Of a stretch of DNA of 64,000 nt, positions 38,545 through 49,384 are shown one piece after another. The translations under genes and the position numbers were made by a program. Positions within the stretch are counted from its first letter, which is position 1. The number at the start of each line of letters is the position of its first letter. The stretch spans positions 45,498 through 109,497 of the forward strand of contig JAIEBI010000020.1 in NCBI GenBank assembly GCA_029070965.1. Direction: 5' to 3'. The notes beneath the pieces are model-generated. The model searched no databases. It saw only the letters and a program-made list of their open reading frames with translations, and was not told the DNA's origin. This stretch comes from Clostridiales bacterium. Its GTDB lineage: Bacteria > Bacillota > Clostridia > Christensenellales > Pumilibacteraceae.

Positions 38545-38685
38545 TATAAATGAGTTGCTTGCCGCGAATGCGGAGATGCCTGTCCTACTAAATTGCGAAG
38601 GCGCGCGTCAGGCGTGCAACAGGCAATGAGCCGCGACGGGAGTTTAGACCCACCTAAATGACCGAGCGGCGAATTGCACGTAGCG
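38545..38685 (+). repeat. Structured repeat family 2, copy 2
   Basis: ATGCGGAGATGC..CAGGCAATGAGCCGCGACGGGAGTTTAGACCCACCTAAATGACC in the rpmD-rpsE spacer. Confidence 0.6.
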
Positions 38686-38714
38686 CGCATCACGCGATGC
38701 ATGCGCAATTTGCT

Positions 38715-39236
38715 TTACAGAATCTCGTCGACAGTCTTGCCGCGCATAGCGGCGACTTGGTCCAACGTCCTCAAACTCTCCAACGCCTTCATCGTCGCTT
38801 TTACGACGTTGATGGGGTTGCGCGAGCCGTAGCACTTGGTGGTGATGTTGTTTATGCCGCAAAGCTCCAACACCGCACGTACGCTGCCGCCGGCGATAAC
38901 GCCTTTACCTTCGGGAGCGGGACGGAGAAGCACCTTGCTGCAAGAAAACTCGCCGATCGTTTCATGCGGGATAGCCGTGCCGTTGAGCGCGATCTTTTTC
39001 ATATCGCGGCGAGCGGCCTGCTCCGCCTTTTTGATAGCTTCGGGAACCTCGGTGGCTTTGCCCATGCCGATGCCCACTCTGCCTTTGCCGTCGCCCGCAA
39101 CCACGAGCGCCGCAAAGCTGCTGTTACGACCGCCCTTAACAACCTTGCTGACCCTACGCGTAGTGACAAGCTTGGTTTTGATGCCGTCGTCGACAACTTC
39201 TTTTTCTCTTTTCTTTCTGAATTCTTCGCGTGCCAT
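38715..39236 (-). CDS. rpsE: Ribosomal protein uS5
   Basis: GGRNSSFAALVVAGDGKGRVGIGMGKA. Confidence 0.98.
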   Translation of the reverse strand: MAREEFRKKREKEVVDDGIKTKLVTTRRVSKVVKGGRNSSFAALVVAGDGKGRVGIGMGKATEVPEAIKKAEQAARRDMKKIALNGTAIPHETIGEFSCSKVLLRPAPEGKGVIAGGSVRAVLELCGINNITTKCYGSRNPINVVKATMKALESLRTLDQVAAMRGKTVDEIL

Positions 39237-39245
39237 GATTCGCTC

Positions 39246-39608
39246 CTAAAATTTGAGTCCCGCAGCACGTGCTGCGTCGGCGAGCGCTTTTACTCTGCCG
39301 GTGTAAAGGTAGCCGCCGCGGTCAAAAACCACTTCGGTAATGCCCTTGCTTTGCGCCTTTTTGGCGACGTCGTTACCAACAAACTCGGCCTGCTGGGTTT
39401 TGGTTTTGCCCGCAATGTCGGCGCCCTTGATGAGCGTGCTGCTGCTGCAAAGCGTAATTCCCTTTACGTCGTCTATGACCTGAGCGTAAATGTGGCTGGT
39501 CGAACGGTAAACCGCAAGGCGGGGTCTCGCCGCTGTACCTTTGAGGTCATGGCGCAACCGCACGTGACGCTTCATACGAATTTTGTTTTTATCAATCTTC
39601 TTAATCAT
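39246..39608 (-). CDS. rplR: Ribosomal protein uL18
   Basis: [39 protein letters not shown]. Confidence 0.97.
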   Translation of the reverse strand: MIKKIDKNKIRMKRHVRLRHDLKGTAARPRLAVYRSTSHIYAQVIDDVKGITLCSSSTLIKGADIAGKTKTQQAEFVGNDVAKKAQSKGITEVVFDRGGYLYTGRVKALADAARAAGLKF

Positions 39609-39619
39609 TTGCCACTCTC

Positions 39620-40165
39620 CTATTTCTTGCCTGCGGTCTTAGCCTCTTTGCGGAGGACCTTTTCCGTGTTGTAATGCAGGCCGTAGCCATGATACGGTTC
39701 TACCGGACGCTTGGACTTGATTTGCGCGGCGACCTCGCCGACAAACTCCTTGTCGATACCGCTTACAACGATGGTGAGCGGATCGGGGCAGGCGATGGTA
39801 ACGCCTTGCGGAATTACGTACTCAACTGGCTTGCTGTAACCGATGTTCATAACAAGCTTGTTGCCCGTAACCGCGCACTTATAACCTACGCCCGCTACGA
39901 TAAGCGTTTTGGTAAACGCGTTTTGAACGCCCGCAACCATGTTGGCAATGAGCTGACGATACAAGCCGTGGTAAGCTCTGGTTTGCTTGTCGTCGTTTGC
40001 GCGCTCAACATTGACCACGCCGCCGTTTATAACCACGTTTATATCTTTGCACTTGATTTCCTGTTTAAGCTCGCCGAGCTTGCCCTTAACCGTAACAACG
40101 CCGTTTTCAAACGCAACGGTTACGCCGGCGGGCACGTCGATATGCTTTCTGCCTATACGCGACAT
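39620..40165 (-). CDS. rplF: Ribosomal protein uL6
   Basis: [25 protein letters not shown]. Confidence 0.97.
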   Translation of the reverse strand: MSRIGRKHIDVPAGVTVAFENGVVTVKGKLGELKQEIKCKDINVVINGGVVNVERANDDKQTRAYHGLYRQLIANMVAGVQNAFTKTLIVAGVGYKCAVTGNKLVMNIGYSKPVEYVIPQGVTIACPDPLTIVVSGIDKEFVGEVAAQIKSKRPVEPYHGYGLHYNTEKVLRKEAKTAGKK

Positions 40166-40174
40166 ACTGCCCTC

Positions 40175-40570
40175 CTACCATACGTAGGCAAGCACTTCGC
40201 CGCCTACTTTGAGTTCGCGCGCCTTTTTGTCGGTCATAACGCCGCGCGAAGTGGAAATGATCGCAATGCCGTAGCCGCCGAGTACCTTGGGCAAATCTTC
40301 ACAGCCGCAGTAAACGCGCAAGCCGGGCTTGGATATGCGTTTCAAATTGGTAATGGCGTTGCGGTTGTCTTTGTATTTGAGCACAACCTTAATGTTGTTG
40401 TGGCCCTTTTCCTCGACTACCTCGCCAGCCGTAACAAAGCCTTCGTTCACAAGAATATCGACGATAGCCTTTTTCATCTTGGACGCGGGTATAGATACGG
40501 TATCGTGTCTTGCCGTTATTGCATTACGGATTCTCGTGAGCAAATCCGCGATAGGATCTGTTGTAACCAT
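40175..40570 (-). CDS. rpsH: Ribosomal protein uS8
   Basis: [17 protein letters not shown] start inside the longer ORF. Confidence 0.96.
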   Translation of the reverse strand: MVTTDPIADLLTRIRNAITARHDTVSIPASKMKKAIVDILVNEGFVTAGEVVEEKGHNNIKVVLKYKDNRNAITNLKRISKPGLRVYCGCEDLPKVLGGYGIAIISTSRGVMTDKKARELKVGGEVLAYVW

Positions 40571-40583
40571 AGTTATACCCTCC

Positions 40584-40769
40584 TTACCAGCTCGATTTCT
40601 TAACGCCGGGGATTTCTCCCTTGTACGCAAGTTCGCGGAAGCAAATTCTGCAAATTCCGTACTTTTTAAGCACGGCGTGCGGACGGCCGCAAATATTGCA
40701 ACGCGTGTAAGCGCGAGTGCTGTATTTGGGCGTTCTTTGCTGTTTATTTATCATCGCTTTTTTAGCCAT
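40584..40769 (-). CDS. rpsZ: Ribosomal protein uS14, zinc type
   Basis: [46 protein letters not shown]. Confidence 0.97.
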   Translation of the reverse strand: MAKKAMINKQQRTPKYSTRAYTRCNICGRPHAVLKKYGICRICFRELAYKGEIPGVKKSSW

Positions 40770-40781
40770 GTTTTTATCTCC

Positions 40782-41405
40782 TTAATTCTTAAACGGCATG
40801 CCGAGCTTGGTAAGCAAAACCTTTGCTTCCTCGTCGGTCGCGGCAGTGGTGACGATATCTACGTCGAAACCTCTGATTTTTTCGATAAGCTCGTACGAGA
40901 TTTCGGGGAATATCGTTTGGTCCTTAATGCCGAGCGCGTAGTTGCCTCTGCCGTCGAACGACTTGCCCGATATACCGCGGAAGTCGCGGACGCGCGGGAG
41001 CGCGATAGATACAAGCCTGTCGAAGAACTCGTATGCCATTTCGCCGCGCAGCGTAACCTTGATAGCTATGGACTGACCTTCGCGCAGTTTAAAGTTACTT
41101 ACTGACTTTTTGGCTTTTACCAAAACACTGCGTTGTCCCGCTATAGCGTCAAGCTCGGCTTGCGCAAGCTGAATGCTTTTGGAATTGTCCTTAATATCGC
41201 CCAAGCGCATATTAAGCACTATCTTTTCGATTTTGGGGACCTGATTGATATTCTTGTAGCCGCGCTCTTTCATGAGCTGGGGAACAATTTCCGTTTTGTA
41301 ACGCTTTTTAAGGCGATATCTATCCGGATTGTTCGACTTAACCGGCTTGCCGGCCTTTGCCGCCGCTATGGGCGCCTTGTCCTTGGCTTTGGATTTTTCT
41401 GCCAT
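40782..41405 (-). CDS. rplE: Ribosomal protein uL5 with about 27-aa Lys/Ala N-terminal extension
   Basis: [32 protein letters not shown]. Confidence 0.96.
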   Translation of the reverse strand: MAEKSKAKDKAPIAAAKAGKPVKSNNPDRYRLKKRYKTEIVPQLMKERGYKNINQVPKIEKIVLNMRLGDIKDNSKSIQLAQAELDAIAGQRSVLVKAKKSVSNFKLREGQSIAIKVTLRGEMAYEFFDRLVSIALPRVRDFRGISGKSFDGRGNYALGIKDQTIFPEISYELIEKIRGFDVDIVTTAATDEEAKVLLTKLGMPFKN

Positions 41406-41418
41406 TACCGTTTACTCC

Positions 41419-41889
41419 TTACTCTGTTTTACCGTCTGTACCGTTGTCGACGGGAACTTCCGTTGTTTTGGCCTTTTTAGCCGTGGTCTTTTTAGGCTTG
41501 TCCTCGGCTACTTTGTCTTCGGACTTTTTAGCCTTTTTGGCTTTTTTGTCAGCCTTGTCCGCCTTTAACGCCGCGTCGAGACTGGCGCCGCACTTGGCGC
41601 AAACGCGCGCGTTTTTGCCATCGATCTCTTGATGACGGGCGCGAACGCTCTTGCCGCACGACGGGCAAATAATCTGAACGTTGCTGGCGGCGATGGGCGC
41701 TTCCACCTTTTTCCGACCGCCCTGCTCGGTAGCCGAACGCGGTTTGATGTGGTGGGTAGCAATGTTAACGCCCTCTACAAGTACCATTTGCGTCTTGGGA
41801 TCGGTCGCCAGTATTTTGCCGGTTTTGCCCTTGTCCTTGCCGGTCAAAACCTTTACGTTATCGCCTTTTCTTACATGAAGATTGTTCAT
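41419..41889 (-). CDS. rplX: Ribosomal protein uL24 with zinc ribbon and Lys-rich C-terminal tail
   Basis: VRKGDNVKVLTGKDKGKTGKIL; CPSCGK..CAKCG; low-complexity tail. Confidence 0.96.
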   Translation of the reverse strand: MNNLHVRKGDNVKVLTGKDKGKTGKILATDPKTQMVLVEGVNIATHHIKPRSATEQGGRKKVEAPIAASNVQIICPSCGKSVRARHQEIDGKNARVCAKCGASLDAALKADKADKKAKKAKKSEDKVAEDKPKKTTAKKAKTTEVPVDNGTDGKTE

Positions 41890-41901
41890 GGTGATCCTCC
41901 G

Positions 41902-42270
41902 TTAAAGTACTTCGGGCGCCAAAGATATTATCTTTGTAAAGTCGCGGTCGCGCAGCTCACGTGCAATGGGTCCGAATATACGGGTGCCGCGCGGCTGCTT
42001 TTGGTTATCTATAATTACGGCGGCGTTGTCGTCGAAACGGATATGCGATCCGTCCGGACGATTTACGCCTTGGTGCGTGCGCACGATAACAGCCTTGACG
42101 ACGTCACCCTTTTTAACGGTGCCGCCCGGCTGAGCCGACTTAACCGACGCAGTAATGATGTCGCCGATATTGCCGCTTTTGCGTAAAGATCCGCCCATAA
42201 CCTGTATACACATTATTTCTTTCGCGCCGGTGTTGTCGGCGACTTTAAGATACGATTGGGGTTGTATCAT
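41902..42270 (-). CDS. rplN: Ribosomal protein uL14
   Basis: [22 protein letters not shown]. Confidence 0.98.
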   Translation of the reverse strand: MIQPQSYLKVADNTGAKEIMCIQVMGGSLRKSGNIGDIITASVKSAQPGGTVKKGDVVKAVIVRTHQGVNRPDGSHIRFDDNAAVIIDNQKQPRGTRIFGPIARELRDRDFTKIISLAPEVL

Positions 42271-42321
42271 GATTCACTCCTTAAAATGCGGGTGGACAAC
42301 TTTGGGGTTGCCGTTTCTGCA

Positions 42322-42576
42322 TTATTTAGCCTTTTCTACAATTCGATTTACGCGCCAGCACTTGTCCTTGGAAATGGGTCTTGTTTCGACAATCTCCACT
42401 CTATCGCCTATGCCGCACTCGTTGTTCTCGTCGTGCGCCTTGAACTTTTTGGTGCGCGTAACCGTCTTTTTGTAAAGCGGATGCTTGTACTTTTCGACGA
42501 CGGAAACAACTACCGTCTTGTCCATTTTGTCGGATACGACCACGCCTTCACGCGTCTTTCTGTCGTTGCGTTCCAT
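42322..42576 (-). CDS. rpsQ: Ribosomal protein uS17
   Basis: [21 protein letters not shown]. Confidence 0.97.
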   Translation of the reverse strand: MERNDRKTREGVVVSDKMDKTVVVSVVEKYKHPLYKKTVTRTKKFKAHDENNECGIGDRVEIVETRPISKDKCWRVNRIVEKAK

Positions 42577-42782
42577 TACTTGGCCTCCTTTTTGGCGCGA
42601 AGCTCACGCTCTCTTATGACCGTCTTTACGCGCGCAATGTCGCGTCTTACGGTTTGTATTTGCTTGGGGTTGGCAAGCTGACCGGTCGCGTTGGAAAACC
42701 GAAGGTTGAACAGCTCGGTTTTAAGCGACGCCAGCTTTTGCTGCAACTCGTCATCTCTTAACTCATGAACTTTCTCTTTCAT
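42576..42782 (-). CDS. rpmC: Ribosomal protein uL29
   Basis: [30 protein letters not shown]. Confidence 0.97.
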   Translation of the reverse strand: MKEKVHELRDDELQQKLASLKTELFNLRFSNATGQLANPKQIQTVRRDIARVKTVIRERELRAKKEAK

Positions 42783-43249
42783 TATTCAGCCTCCTCAGTT
42801 TGTGCCGCCTTGGCTTGAGCAAGGGCTTCCGCCTCTTCAAGCTCGCGCTTAACGACTATTTTGCAACGAACGGGCAGCTTGTACGACGCAAGCCTTAACG
42901 CTTCTCTTGCAATCGGCTCGGCAACGCCCGCCATTTCGAACATGACCGTGCCCGGCTTGACAACCGCCGCCCAGTATTCCGGTGCGCCTTTACCGCTACC
43001 CATACGGGTGTCGGCGGGCTTTTTGGAATACGGCTTGTGCGGGAATATGTCTATCCAGACTTTGCCGCCACGCTTGGTGTAACGCGTCATTGCAACACGG
43101 GCCGCCTCTATTTGGTTGGAGGTGATCCTGCCCGGATCCTCGCTGACCAATGCGTATTCGCCGTAAGAAATCTTATTGCCACGAGTCGCTTTGCCTTTCA
43201 TTCTGCCGCGCTGAACTCTGCGGTGTTTAACCTTGTTGGGACTTAACAT
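42782..43249 (-). CDS. rplP: Ribosomal protein uL16
   Basis: [25 protein letters not shown]. Confidence 0.98.
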   Translation of the reverse strand: MLSPNKVKHRRVQRGRMKGKATRGNKISYGEYALVSEDPGRITSNQIEAARVAMTRYTKRGGKVWIDIFPHKPYSKKPADTRMGSGKGAPEYWAAVVKPGTVMFEMAGVAEPIAREALRLASYKLPVRCKIVVKRELEEAEALAQAKAAQTEEAE

Positions 43250-43926
43250 TATTCGCCCTCCTTATTATCGGCAGCAGCCGCGGGTGCGGGGGTCGCGCCT
43301 AAAACGTCGCCCTTGTAAATCCACACCTTAACGCCCAAAACGCCGAACGTGGTACGCGCAATGCAGTAACCGTAATCGATGTCCGCACGCAACGTTTGCA
43401 GAGGTATGGAGCCTTCTTGGTAATGCTCGGCACGCGCGATTTCCGCGCCGTCAAGACGACCGCCGACCATAACCTTAACGCCCTTGGCGCCCGCATGCAT
43501 TGCTTTGCTCATAGCCTGCTTCATAGTGCGACGGAAGAACGCGCGCTTTTCAAGCTGAGCGGCGATGTTTTCCGCAAGAAGCTTGGCGTTGAGGTCGGGA
43601 TGCTTAACCTCTATGATATTGACGTAAATCTTTTTGTCGCCGACAAGCTTTTCGAGGTTCTTTTTGAGCTCGTCGATGCCGACGTGCTTTTGACCGATGA
43701 TCTTGCCGGGGAACTGCGTATGAATAGATACCTGTACCTTGCCTTGCGGACGCTCGATAATTACCTTGCTGATGCCGCAGGTTTTGTACTTATTCTCGAT
43801 ATACTGACGAACCTTGTAATCCTCGATAAGATAGGCGGAGAAATCCTTTTTGCCCGCATACCACTGGGAATTCCACTTTTCGATGATGCCGACGCGCAAA
43901 CCGTGGGGATTAACTTTTTGACCCAT
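43249..43926 (-). CDS. rpsC: Ribosomal protein uS3
   Basis: [24 protein letters not shown]. Confidence 0.98.
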   Translation of the reverse strand: MGQKVNPHGLRVGIIEKWNSQWYAGKKDFSAYLIEDYKVRQYIENKYKTCGISKVIIERPQGKVQVSIHTQFPGKIIGQKHVGIDELKKNLEKLVGDKKIYVNIIEVKHPDLNAKLLAENIAAQLEKRAFFRRTMKQAMSKAMHAGAKGVKVMVGGRLDGAEIARAEHYQEGSIPLQTLRADIDYGYCIARTTFGVLGVKVWIYKGDVLGATPAPAAAADNKEGE

Positions 43927-43928
43927 GA

Positions 43929-44321
43929 TTATTTGTCCTCCTTGGTGTCGAGAATAACGGTGATGTGGCTGGTGCGCTTCAAGATGTGATGCGCTCTGCC
44001 CTTGCTGACAGGCTGGTAGCGTTTGAGCGTGGGACCTACGTCCGCGTACGCTTCGGCTACGTACAAGTCGTCAACCGACAGCCCGTTGTTGTGTTCGGCG
44101 TTTGCCGCGGCGGAGTTCAATACCTTGAACACCTGCTCGCTTGCCGCCTTGGGCGTGGCTTGGAGTATAGCCATGGCTTCCGATACCGACCTGCCGCGAA
44201 TGAGCGCGAGTACAATGCGTACCTTATCGGGTGCAATGCGCACGTGCTTGGCAGTGGCGTGCGGCCGCTTTTCGCGCAACTCTTCTACGCGCTGCGCCTT
44301 TTCTTTCATTCTTGTTGCCAT
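43929..44321 (-). CDS. rplV: Ribosomal protein uL22
   Basis: [25 protein letters not shown]. Confidence 0.97.
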   Translation of the reverse strand: MATRMKEKAQRVEELREKRPHATAKHVRIAPDKVRIVLALIRGRSVSEAMAILQATPKAASEQVFKVLNSAAANAEHNNGLSVDDLYVAEAYADVGPTLKRYQPVSKGRAHHILKRTSHITVILDTKEDK

Positions 44322-44332
44322 AAGTTATCTCC

Positions 44333-44611
44333 TTATCTACCCTTGGTCGTCTTTTCGCCGCCGTGACCGGTGAAGGTGCGCGTGGGAGCGAACTCGCCGA
44401 GCTTGTGTCCGACCATGTCCGTGGTAACGTATACCGGCACAAACTTTTTGCCGTTGTGTACGGCAAAGGTAAGACCTATAAATTGCGGGAATATAGTGGA
44501 AGCGCGCGACCACGTTTTGATGGGACGCTTATCCGCTACCGCCGCCATCGCCTCTGCCTTTTTCATAAGGCCGGCGTCAACATAATAACCTTTTTTAGTC
44601 GATCTTGACAT
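44333..44611 (-). CDS. rpsS: Ribosomal protein uS19
   Basis: [26 protein letters not shown]. Confidence 0.98.
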   Translation of the reverse strand: MSRSTKKGYYVDAGLMKKAEAMAAVADKRPIKTWSRASTIFPQFIGLTFAVHNGKKFVPVYVTTDMVGHKLGEFAPTRTFTGHGGEKTTKGR

Positions 44612-44624
44612 TTCTTAACGCTCC

Positions 44625-45452
44625 TTAATTCACGCGTTTGACAATAAACTTGTCGGAAGCCTTGTGCTTGGATCTTGTCTTCTTACCCAAAGTCGGTTTA
44701 CCCCAAGGGGATACGGGACTGGGTCTGCCTATCGGGCTCTTGCCTTCGCCGCCGCCGTGAGGGTGGTCGCAAGGGTTCATAACGACACCGCGGACGGTGG
44801 GTTTGACGCCCATGTGGCGTTTGCGGCCCGCTTTGCCCAAGGAAACAAGCTCGTGGTCGAGGTTGCCGACCTGTCCGATTGTCGCCTTGCAGCGTTGAAG
44901 CACCATGCGCATTTCGCCGGACGGAAGACGGAGTGTTGCGTACTTGCCTTCCTTAGCCATAAGCTGTGCCGCCGCGCCCGCCGAGCGAACCATTTGGCCG
45001 CCGCGCCCGGGGAGCATCTCGATGTTATGCACAAGCGTACCTACGGGAATGTTGGCAAGCGGCAAGCAGTTGCCCGCTTTGATATCCGCTTGTTCGCCCG
45101 AAACCACTTTGTCGCCCTTTTGCAAGCCCGCCGGCGCAAGAATGTAACGCTTTTCGCCGTCGGCGTAGTTCAAGAGTGCAATGAACGCGGTGCGGTTGGG
45201 ATCGTATTCCACGGTAGCGACGCGCGCTTCTATTCCGTCCTTGTCGCGTTTAAAGTCTATAACGCGATACTTTTGACGGTTGCCGCCGCCGATATGACGA
45301 ACGGTGATTTTGCCGGTAAAGTTGCGGCCGCCGTGACGGCTTTGCTCTTTGAGGAGCGGCTTGTACGGCTTGTCGCCCGTAAGCTCGGGCGCCGCTATAA
45401 CGGTTTTGAACCGCGTGCCCGGCGTAATCGGTTTATATCTCTTAATAGCCAT
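44625..45452 (-). CDS. rplB: Ribosomal protein uL2
   Basis: [46 protein letters not shown]. Confidence 0.98.
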   Translation of the reverse strand: MAIKRYKPITPGTRFKTVIAAPELTGDKPYKPLLKEQSRHGGRNFTGKITVRHIGGGNRQKYRVIDFKRDKDGIEARVATVEYDPNRTAFIALLNYADGEKRYILAPAGLQKGDKVVSGEQADIKAGNCLPLANIPVGTLVHNIEMLPGRGGQMVRSAGAAAQLMAKEGKYATLRLPSGEMRMVLQRCKATIGQVGNLDHELVSLGKAGRKRHMGVKPTVRGVVMNPCDHPHGGGEGKSPIGRPSPVSPWGKPTLGKKTRSKHKASDKFIVKRVN

Positions 45453-45534
45453 TTATGTTATTAACCTCCGTGATTGTTGTGTTTGAGCGCTTTTTCGCCT
45501 TTTCATTATATATAGGCGTGTGCGCGGCTCAAAC

Positions 45535-45825
45535 TTAGGACAAAGTCTCAAAGAACGGTATCGCCTTCGACTCGGGCGTAAGCGTAACGTACGCTTTTTT
45601 GCCCTTGGACGTGTAGCCCTGCGTTCTGCCCTGTCTTTTGAGTTTGCCGCGGACGTTGGTCACGTTGACCGACTCGACCTTTACGTCGAATATTTGCTCG
45701 ACCGCCGCTTTAACTTGCACCTTGTCCGCGCGGGGGTCTACCATAAACACGTAACGTTTGGCAGCCACGCCGTCGTTTGACTTTTCGGTCAGTACCGGAC
45801 GAATGATAATGTCTTGTGCCGTCAT
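45535..45825 (-). CDS. rplW: Ribosomal protein uL23
   Basis: DIIIRPVLTEKSNDGVAAKRYVFMVD. Confidence 0.97.
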   Translation of the reverse strand: MTAQDIIIRPVLTEKSNDGVAAKRYVFMVDPRADKVQVKAAVEQIFDVKVESVNVTNVRGKLKRQGRTQGYTSKGKKAYVTLTPESKAIPFFETLS

Positions 45826-46466
45826 TATTGCGCCGCGACCTCCTTGGATGTGTATTTTTGTTCAATCGCCTTGATGGCTTCGACGGTCGTAAGCATGACC
45901 GTGTTTGCAACTACGTCGTATACGCTGAGCTGATCGCTGTTAGCCAAACGGACATTGGGAATGTTGCCCGCAGCCCTGACCGCGTTGGTGCTGCCGTTGG
46001 GCAGGACCAAAAGCACGCGGCTTTCTATTTTGAGCGCTTTAAGCACAGCCGCCATCTGCTTGGTCTTGGGTTCGATTTCCAGCTTGTCCAACACTACGAG
46101 GTTGCCGTCCGAACGTTTTGCGGAAAGCGCGCTCGTGATAGCCGTTATGCGCATGACTTTGGTAATCTTTTTGCGGAAAGAACGCGGCTTCGGCGCGAAA
46201 ACAACGCCGCCGCCCTTCCACTGCGGTGCGCGGATAGAGCCTTGGCGGGCATTACCCGTGCCCTTTTGACGCCACGGCTTTTTGCCGCCGCCCGTCACCT
46301 CGGTGCGGGTAAGCGTGCTTTTGGTGCCTTGGCGGGCGTTGGCCATTTGCGCAACGACTACCTGATGAATTATCGACTCCTTATACTCGGCGCCGAATAC
46401 GCTCTCGTCAAGCTCCATCGTGCCGGCGGAGCTGCCGTCTTGTTTAAATATCTCGATTGTAGGCAT
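45825..46466 (-). CDS. rplD: Ribosomal protein uL4
   Basis: [49 protein letters not shown]. Confidence 0.98.
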   Translation of the reverse strand: MPTIEIFKQDGSSAGTMELDESVFGAEYKESIIHQVVVAQMANARQGTKSTLTRTEVTGGGKKPWRQKGTGNARQGSIRAPQWKGGGVVFAPKPRSFRKKITKVMRITAITSALSAKRSDGNLVVLDKLEIEPKTKQMAAVLKALKIESRVLLVLPNGSTNAVRAAGNIPNVRLANSDQLSVYDVVANTVMLTTVEAIKAIEQKYTSKEVAAQ

Positions 46467-46486
46467 TATACTCTCTCTCCTCGACC

Positions 46487-47116
46487 TTATTTAACGGTTT
46501 CCTTAACCGTAACAAGTCCGCCCTTCGGTCCGGGGACGGCGCCGCGTATCAAAAGTACGCCGCGAGCCTTGTCCACCTTAACGACCTTAAGGTTTTGTAT
46601 CGTCACGTTCTCGTGTCCGTACTGACCGGCCATTTTAAGGTTTTTAATGCGCCGCGACGGATTGGAGTTAGCGCCGGTAGAACCGACCTCGCGGTGAACG
46701 GGGCCCGTACCGTGCGTCATTTTAAGGCGGTGGTGGTTCCAACGCTTGATAACGCCGGTAAAGCCGCGGCCCTTGGTCACGCCGCTGACGTCGACCATGT
46801 CGCCTTCGCCGAACATGGTGCAGTCGATAACCGACCCGACGGAATACGTGTCCGCGTTGTCGTAACGGAACTCGCGCAAATACCGCGCGGGCTTTGCCTT
46901 GGCTTTCTTGAACAATCCGGCTTCCGGCTTGTTAAGCTTGCCTTCCTTTATTTCCTCAAACGCGCAAACAACCGCGCTGTAACCGTTGCGGTCGACGGTG
47001 CGAAGATCGACAACCGTCATAGGTCCGCACTGAACAACGGTGACAGGTATAGCCACGTCGTTCTCGCCGAATATTTGCGTCATGCCGAGTTTCTTTCCCA
47101 AAATCGCTTTTGTCAT
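46487..47116 (-). CDS. rplC: Ribosomal protein uL3
   Basis: MTKAILGKKLGMTQIF..GKGRGFTGVIKRWNHHRLKMTHGTGPVHREVGSTGANSNP. Confidence 0.98.
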   Translation of the reverse strand: MTKAILGKKLGMTQIFGENDVAIPVTVVQCGPMTVVDLRTVDRNGYSAVVCAFEEIKEGKLNKPEAGLFKKAKAKPARYLREFRYDNADTYSVGSVIDCTMFGEGDMVDVSGVTKGRGFTGVIKRWNHHRLKMTHGTGPVHREVGSTGANSNPSRRIKNLKMAGQYGHENVTIQNLKVVKVDKARGVLLIRGAVPGPKGGLVTVKETVK

Positions 47117-47134
47117 GATAATTTCGGCTCCTTA

Positions 47135-47443
47135 TTACAGCTTTATCTTGATGTCTACGCCCGCGGGGAGGTCGAGTCTCATAAGGGAATCGACGGTTTT
47201 GCCCGAAGGACTATAGATATCTATAAGTCGTGAGTACGTGCGAAGCTCAAATTGCTCGCGCGAGTCCTTGTGCTTATGCACCGAACGCAAAATCGTGACC
47301 ACTTCCTTCTGCGTGGGCAGAGGAATAGGCCCGCAAACCTTGGAACCGGTCTGCTTGGCTGCGTCGACTATCCGCTGCGCGGAACTGTCGACCAGCTCGT
47401 GATCGTACGCTCTTAGCTTGATTCTGATTTTTTGGCTAGACAT
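47135..47443 (-). CDS. rpsJ: Ribosomal protein uS10
   Basis: [40 protein letters not shown]. Confidence 0.98.
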   Translation of the reverse strand: MSSQKIRIKLRAYDHELVDSSAQRIVDAAKQTGSKVCGPIPLPTQKEVVTILRSVHKHKDSREQFELRTYSRLIDIYSPSGKTVDSLMRLDLPAGVDIKIKL

Positions 47444-47855
47444 ATGTTTCTCCTTGTGTCCACCCGACGTGCCGTACCCAACATATTGTGGCGTTTCACG
47501 TGTTCGGGCGTGCCGTTTTGTGCGAATTTTTTTCGGGGCTTCTCGGCCCCGTTTTCTGTCACAAATAACCTACCACGCATACTGCGCAGCTTATCCATTG
47601 TACCACCCTTGTCCACCTTTGTCAACTGTTTTGACCCACCTTTCAAAAATTTTTTCAAGACGGATTTTCCCCGCCAAAACAGCTCCCTATATATAATATA
47701 TAATGAAAGGGAACTCGCCTGACTGTGCCTATATATAATGAAAAGAGCGGCTTATCTACCGCTTGCATAATTTGCAAGAATATTGCAACAATTACACGGT
47801 TTTTGCATTGCCGCTGCACAATGAGTTTGATATAGTAAAAGCAAGAGGTATTATT

Positions 47856-48263
47856 ATGGTTGACACTATTTTCGGCTATATTTGCATACTGTTCTTGGTT
47901 GGCATGCTTGACGTCGGGACGGTTCAATGCCTATATAAAACGTTTTTAAAAAGCGAAAGCTTACTAGCCGTTTTTCCTACTTGGAAAGACACTAAAAAGC
48001 CGTTTTATTGGTTTTTATTTTGGAGTATAATATTCTGCACCAACGTGGCGGCATACACCGCGGTGTGGTTTATATTCGCCCATGAATTGGCGGTCGCAAT
48101 TATAATTATTTCATTGGCTCTTTCGTTTCTTGTTTTTATGATTATTTATTTTATATTCGAATCTATTATTTCACTAATTTACAGAATAATTAATAAAATA
48201 CGTAAAATTGATATTTATGCTAAATTCCACAACGAAGAAAACACAGTTATCGATACAGAATAA
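47856..48263 (+). CDS. Hypothetical membrane protein
   Basis: Hydrophobic ORF starting MVDTIFGYICILFLVGMLDVG with upstream AGAGG. Confidence 0.55.
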   Translation: MVDTIFGYICILFLVGMLDVGTVQCLYKTFLKSESLLAVFPTWKDTKKPFYWFLFWSIIFCTNVAAYTAVWFIFAHELAVAIIIISLALSFLVFMIIYFIFESIISLIYRIINKIRKIDIYAKFHNEENTVIDTE

Positions 48264-48301
48264 AATTTTAAAAAATAGCTATTTTTTTAATTTCACACCG
48301 C

Positions 48302-48336
48302 AAAAATGCACAAAAACGCCCGTTTTTGTGCATTTT
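48302..48336. terminator. Bidirectional intrinsic terminator
   Basis: AAAAATGCACAAAAACG-cc-CGTTTTTGTGCATTTT. Confidence 0.75.
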
Positions 48337-48340
48337 CTGT

Positions 48341-49384
48341 TTAGAACATTAGCGTGTCGCGCAGCTCGCCGAGGTACCAACTCGGACCATCGGTCGTAAT
48401 TGCGTCGAATTTTGATTTTAATTTTTTTGTAATTTTTAATATATAGCAATACGGTAAAATATCGAAATAATAATTTGGATTTTCTTCTATTAATGTTTCT
48501 AATTGGTCTTTTTCGGCGTCCAGCAAAAATTGTTTGAAAGCGCTTATTCTGCCGTAAATTGCTATATCCCTGTCCGAGCGGATATCGATAAACTGAGATA
48601 ATACAACGGTTACGACCGACGCCGCCATTCCTATACTTAATGTTACTGCGCTGTCGAACGGCGCAAAGGACAAAAATGCGCCAAACGGTACGCCGCCCCA
48701 AACGCAGATAAACGGGTATTTTATCATTGTCGTAATCGGTTCGTCGTTGGGTATAGCCTTAATTAATATTACTGCGATAATCGGGAAAAGCATCATTGCA
48801 TACATTCCGCCCCCGCCGAATACTACCGCATTTATTATAGTTATCAATATAATCGAGACTTCCGCCCAGACCAAACCGAGTGCGGAAAGCTTTTTTGTCC
48901 TCGCATTTCGTCTTTTATTTGCCTTTTCCTTACAGCTGTCCATCAGCTTTTTGTTGACGTCTTTTACGGACGAAGGCGCGGCAAGCGTGTAAAATTCTAT
49001 GCTCGCCTCGAACAGACCGTCGAAAAATTCCTTTTCTATCTTGAAATTATTCTTCATTTGGTTGGTCATTTGGTCTTCGTCAGCGTTTGGTTCGAGATTT
49101 TTCAGCTTTGTTATTTTAAGTCCGCGCTTGCAGTCCTCTTCGATTTTTACAAATCCGCGCGACGCCCAATGCAGCATGAGCGGATTTATTATTTCGTGCG
49201 CTCTCAGTCGGTGCGAATAATACTTACCCATTACGTCTATGGGCGAATAGCCGCGCGACGGGTAGAATTCTATCGGTTTTAACGCACGTTTCAGTCTGAC
49301 CTTGCCGATTATTAACGGCACCGCCGCCGACAATACCGCTGCCGCAGAAATAATTATGCAAATTATAAATACCCAAAATTTCAT
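48341..49384 (-). CDS. DUF2207-like membrane protein (paralogue 1)
   Basis: YSPIDVMGKYYSHRLRAHEIINPLMLHWASRGFVKIEE; TM segments. Confidence 0.6.
   Translation of the reverse strand: MKFWVFIICIIISAAAVLSAAVPLIIGKVRLKRALKPIEFYPSRGYSPIDVMGKYYSHRLRAHEIINPLMLHWASRGFVKIEEDCKRGLKITKLKNLEPNADEDQMTNQMKNNFKIEKEFFDGLFEASIEFYTLAAPSSVKDVNKKLMDSCKEKANKRRNARTKKLSALGLVWAEVSIILITIINAVVFGGGGMYAMMLFPIIAVILIKAIPNDEPITTMIKYPFICVWGGVPFGAFLSFAPFDSAVTLSIGMAASVVTVVLSQFIDIRSDRDIAIYGRISAFKQFLLDAEKDQLETLIEENPNYYFDILPYCYILKITKKLKSKFDAITTDGPSWYLGELRDTLMF

Noticed and set aside
38658-39674. 338-aa plus-strand ORF opposite rpsE/rplR
   Set aside because: Antisense shadow of ribosomal protein genes; no start-site support.
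40571-40630. 20-aa N-terminal extension of uS8 in the supplied ORF
   Set aside because: Conserved start is [16 protein letters not shown]; the upstream part overlaps rpsZ coding sequence.
47413-47658. 81-aa minus ORF upstream of rpsJ as a leader peptide
   Set aside because: Overlaps the rpsJ start in another frame, basic random-like composition; the segment is better viewed as an untranslated leader.
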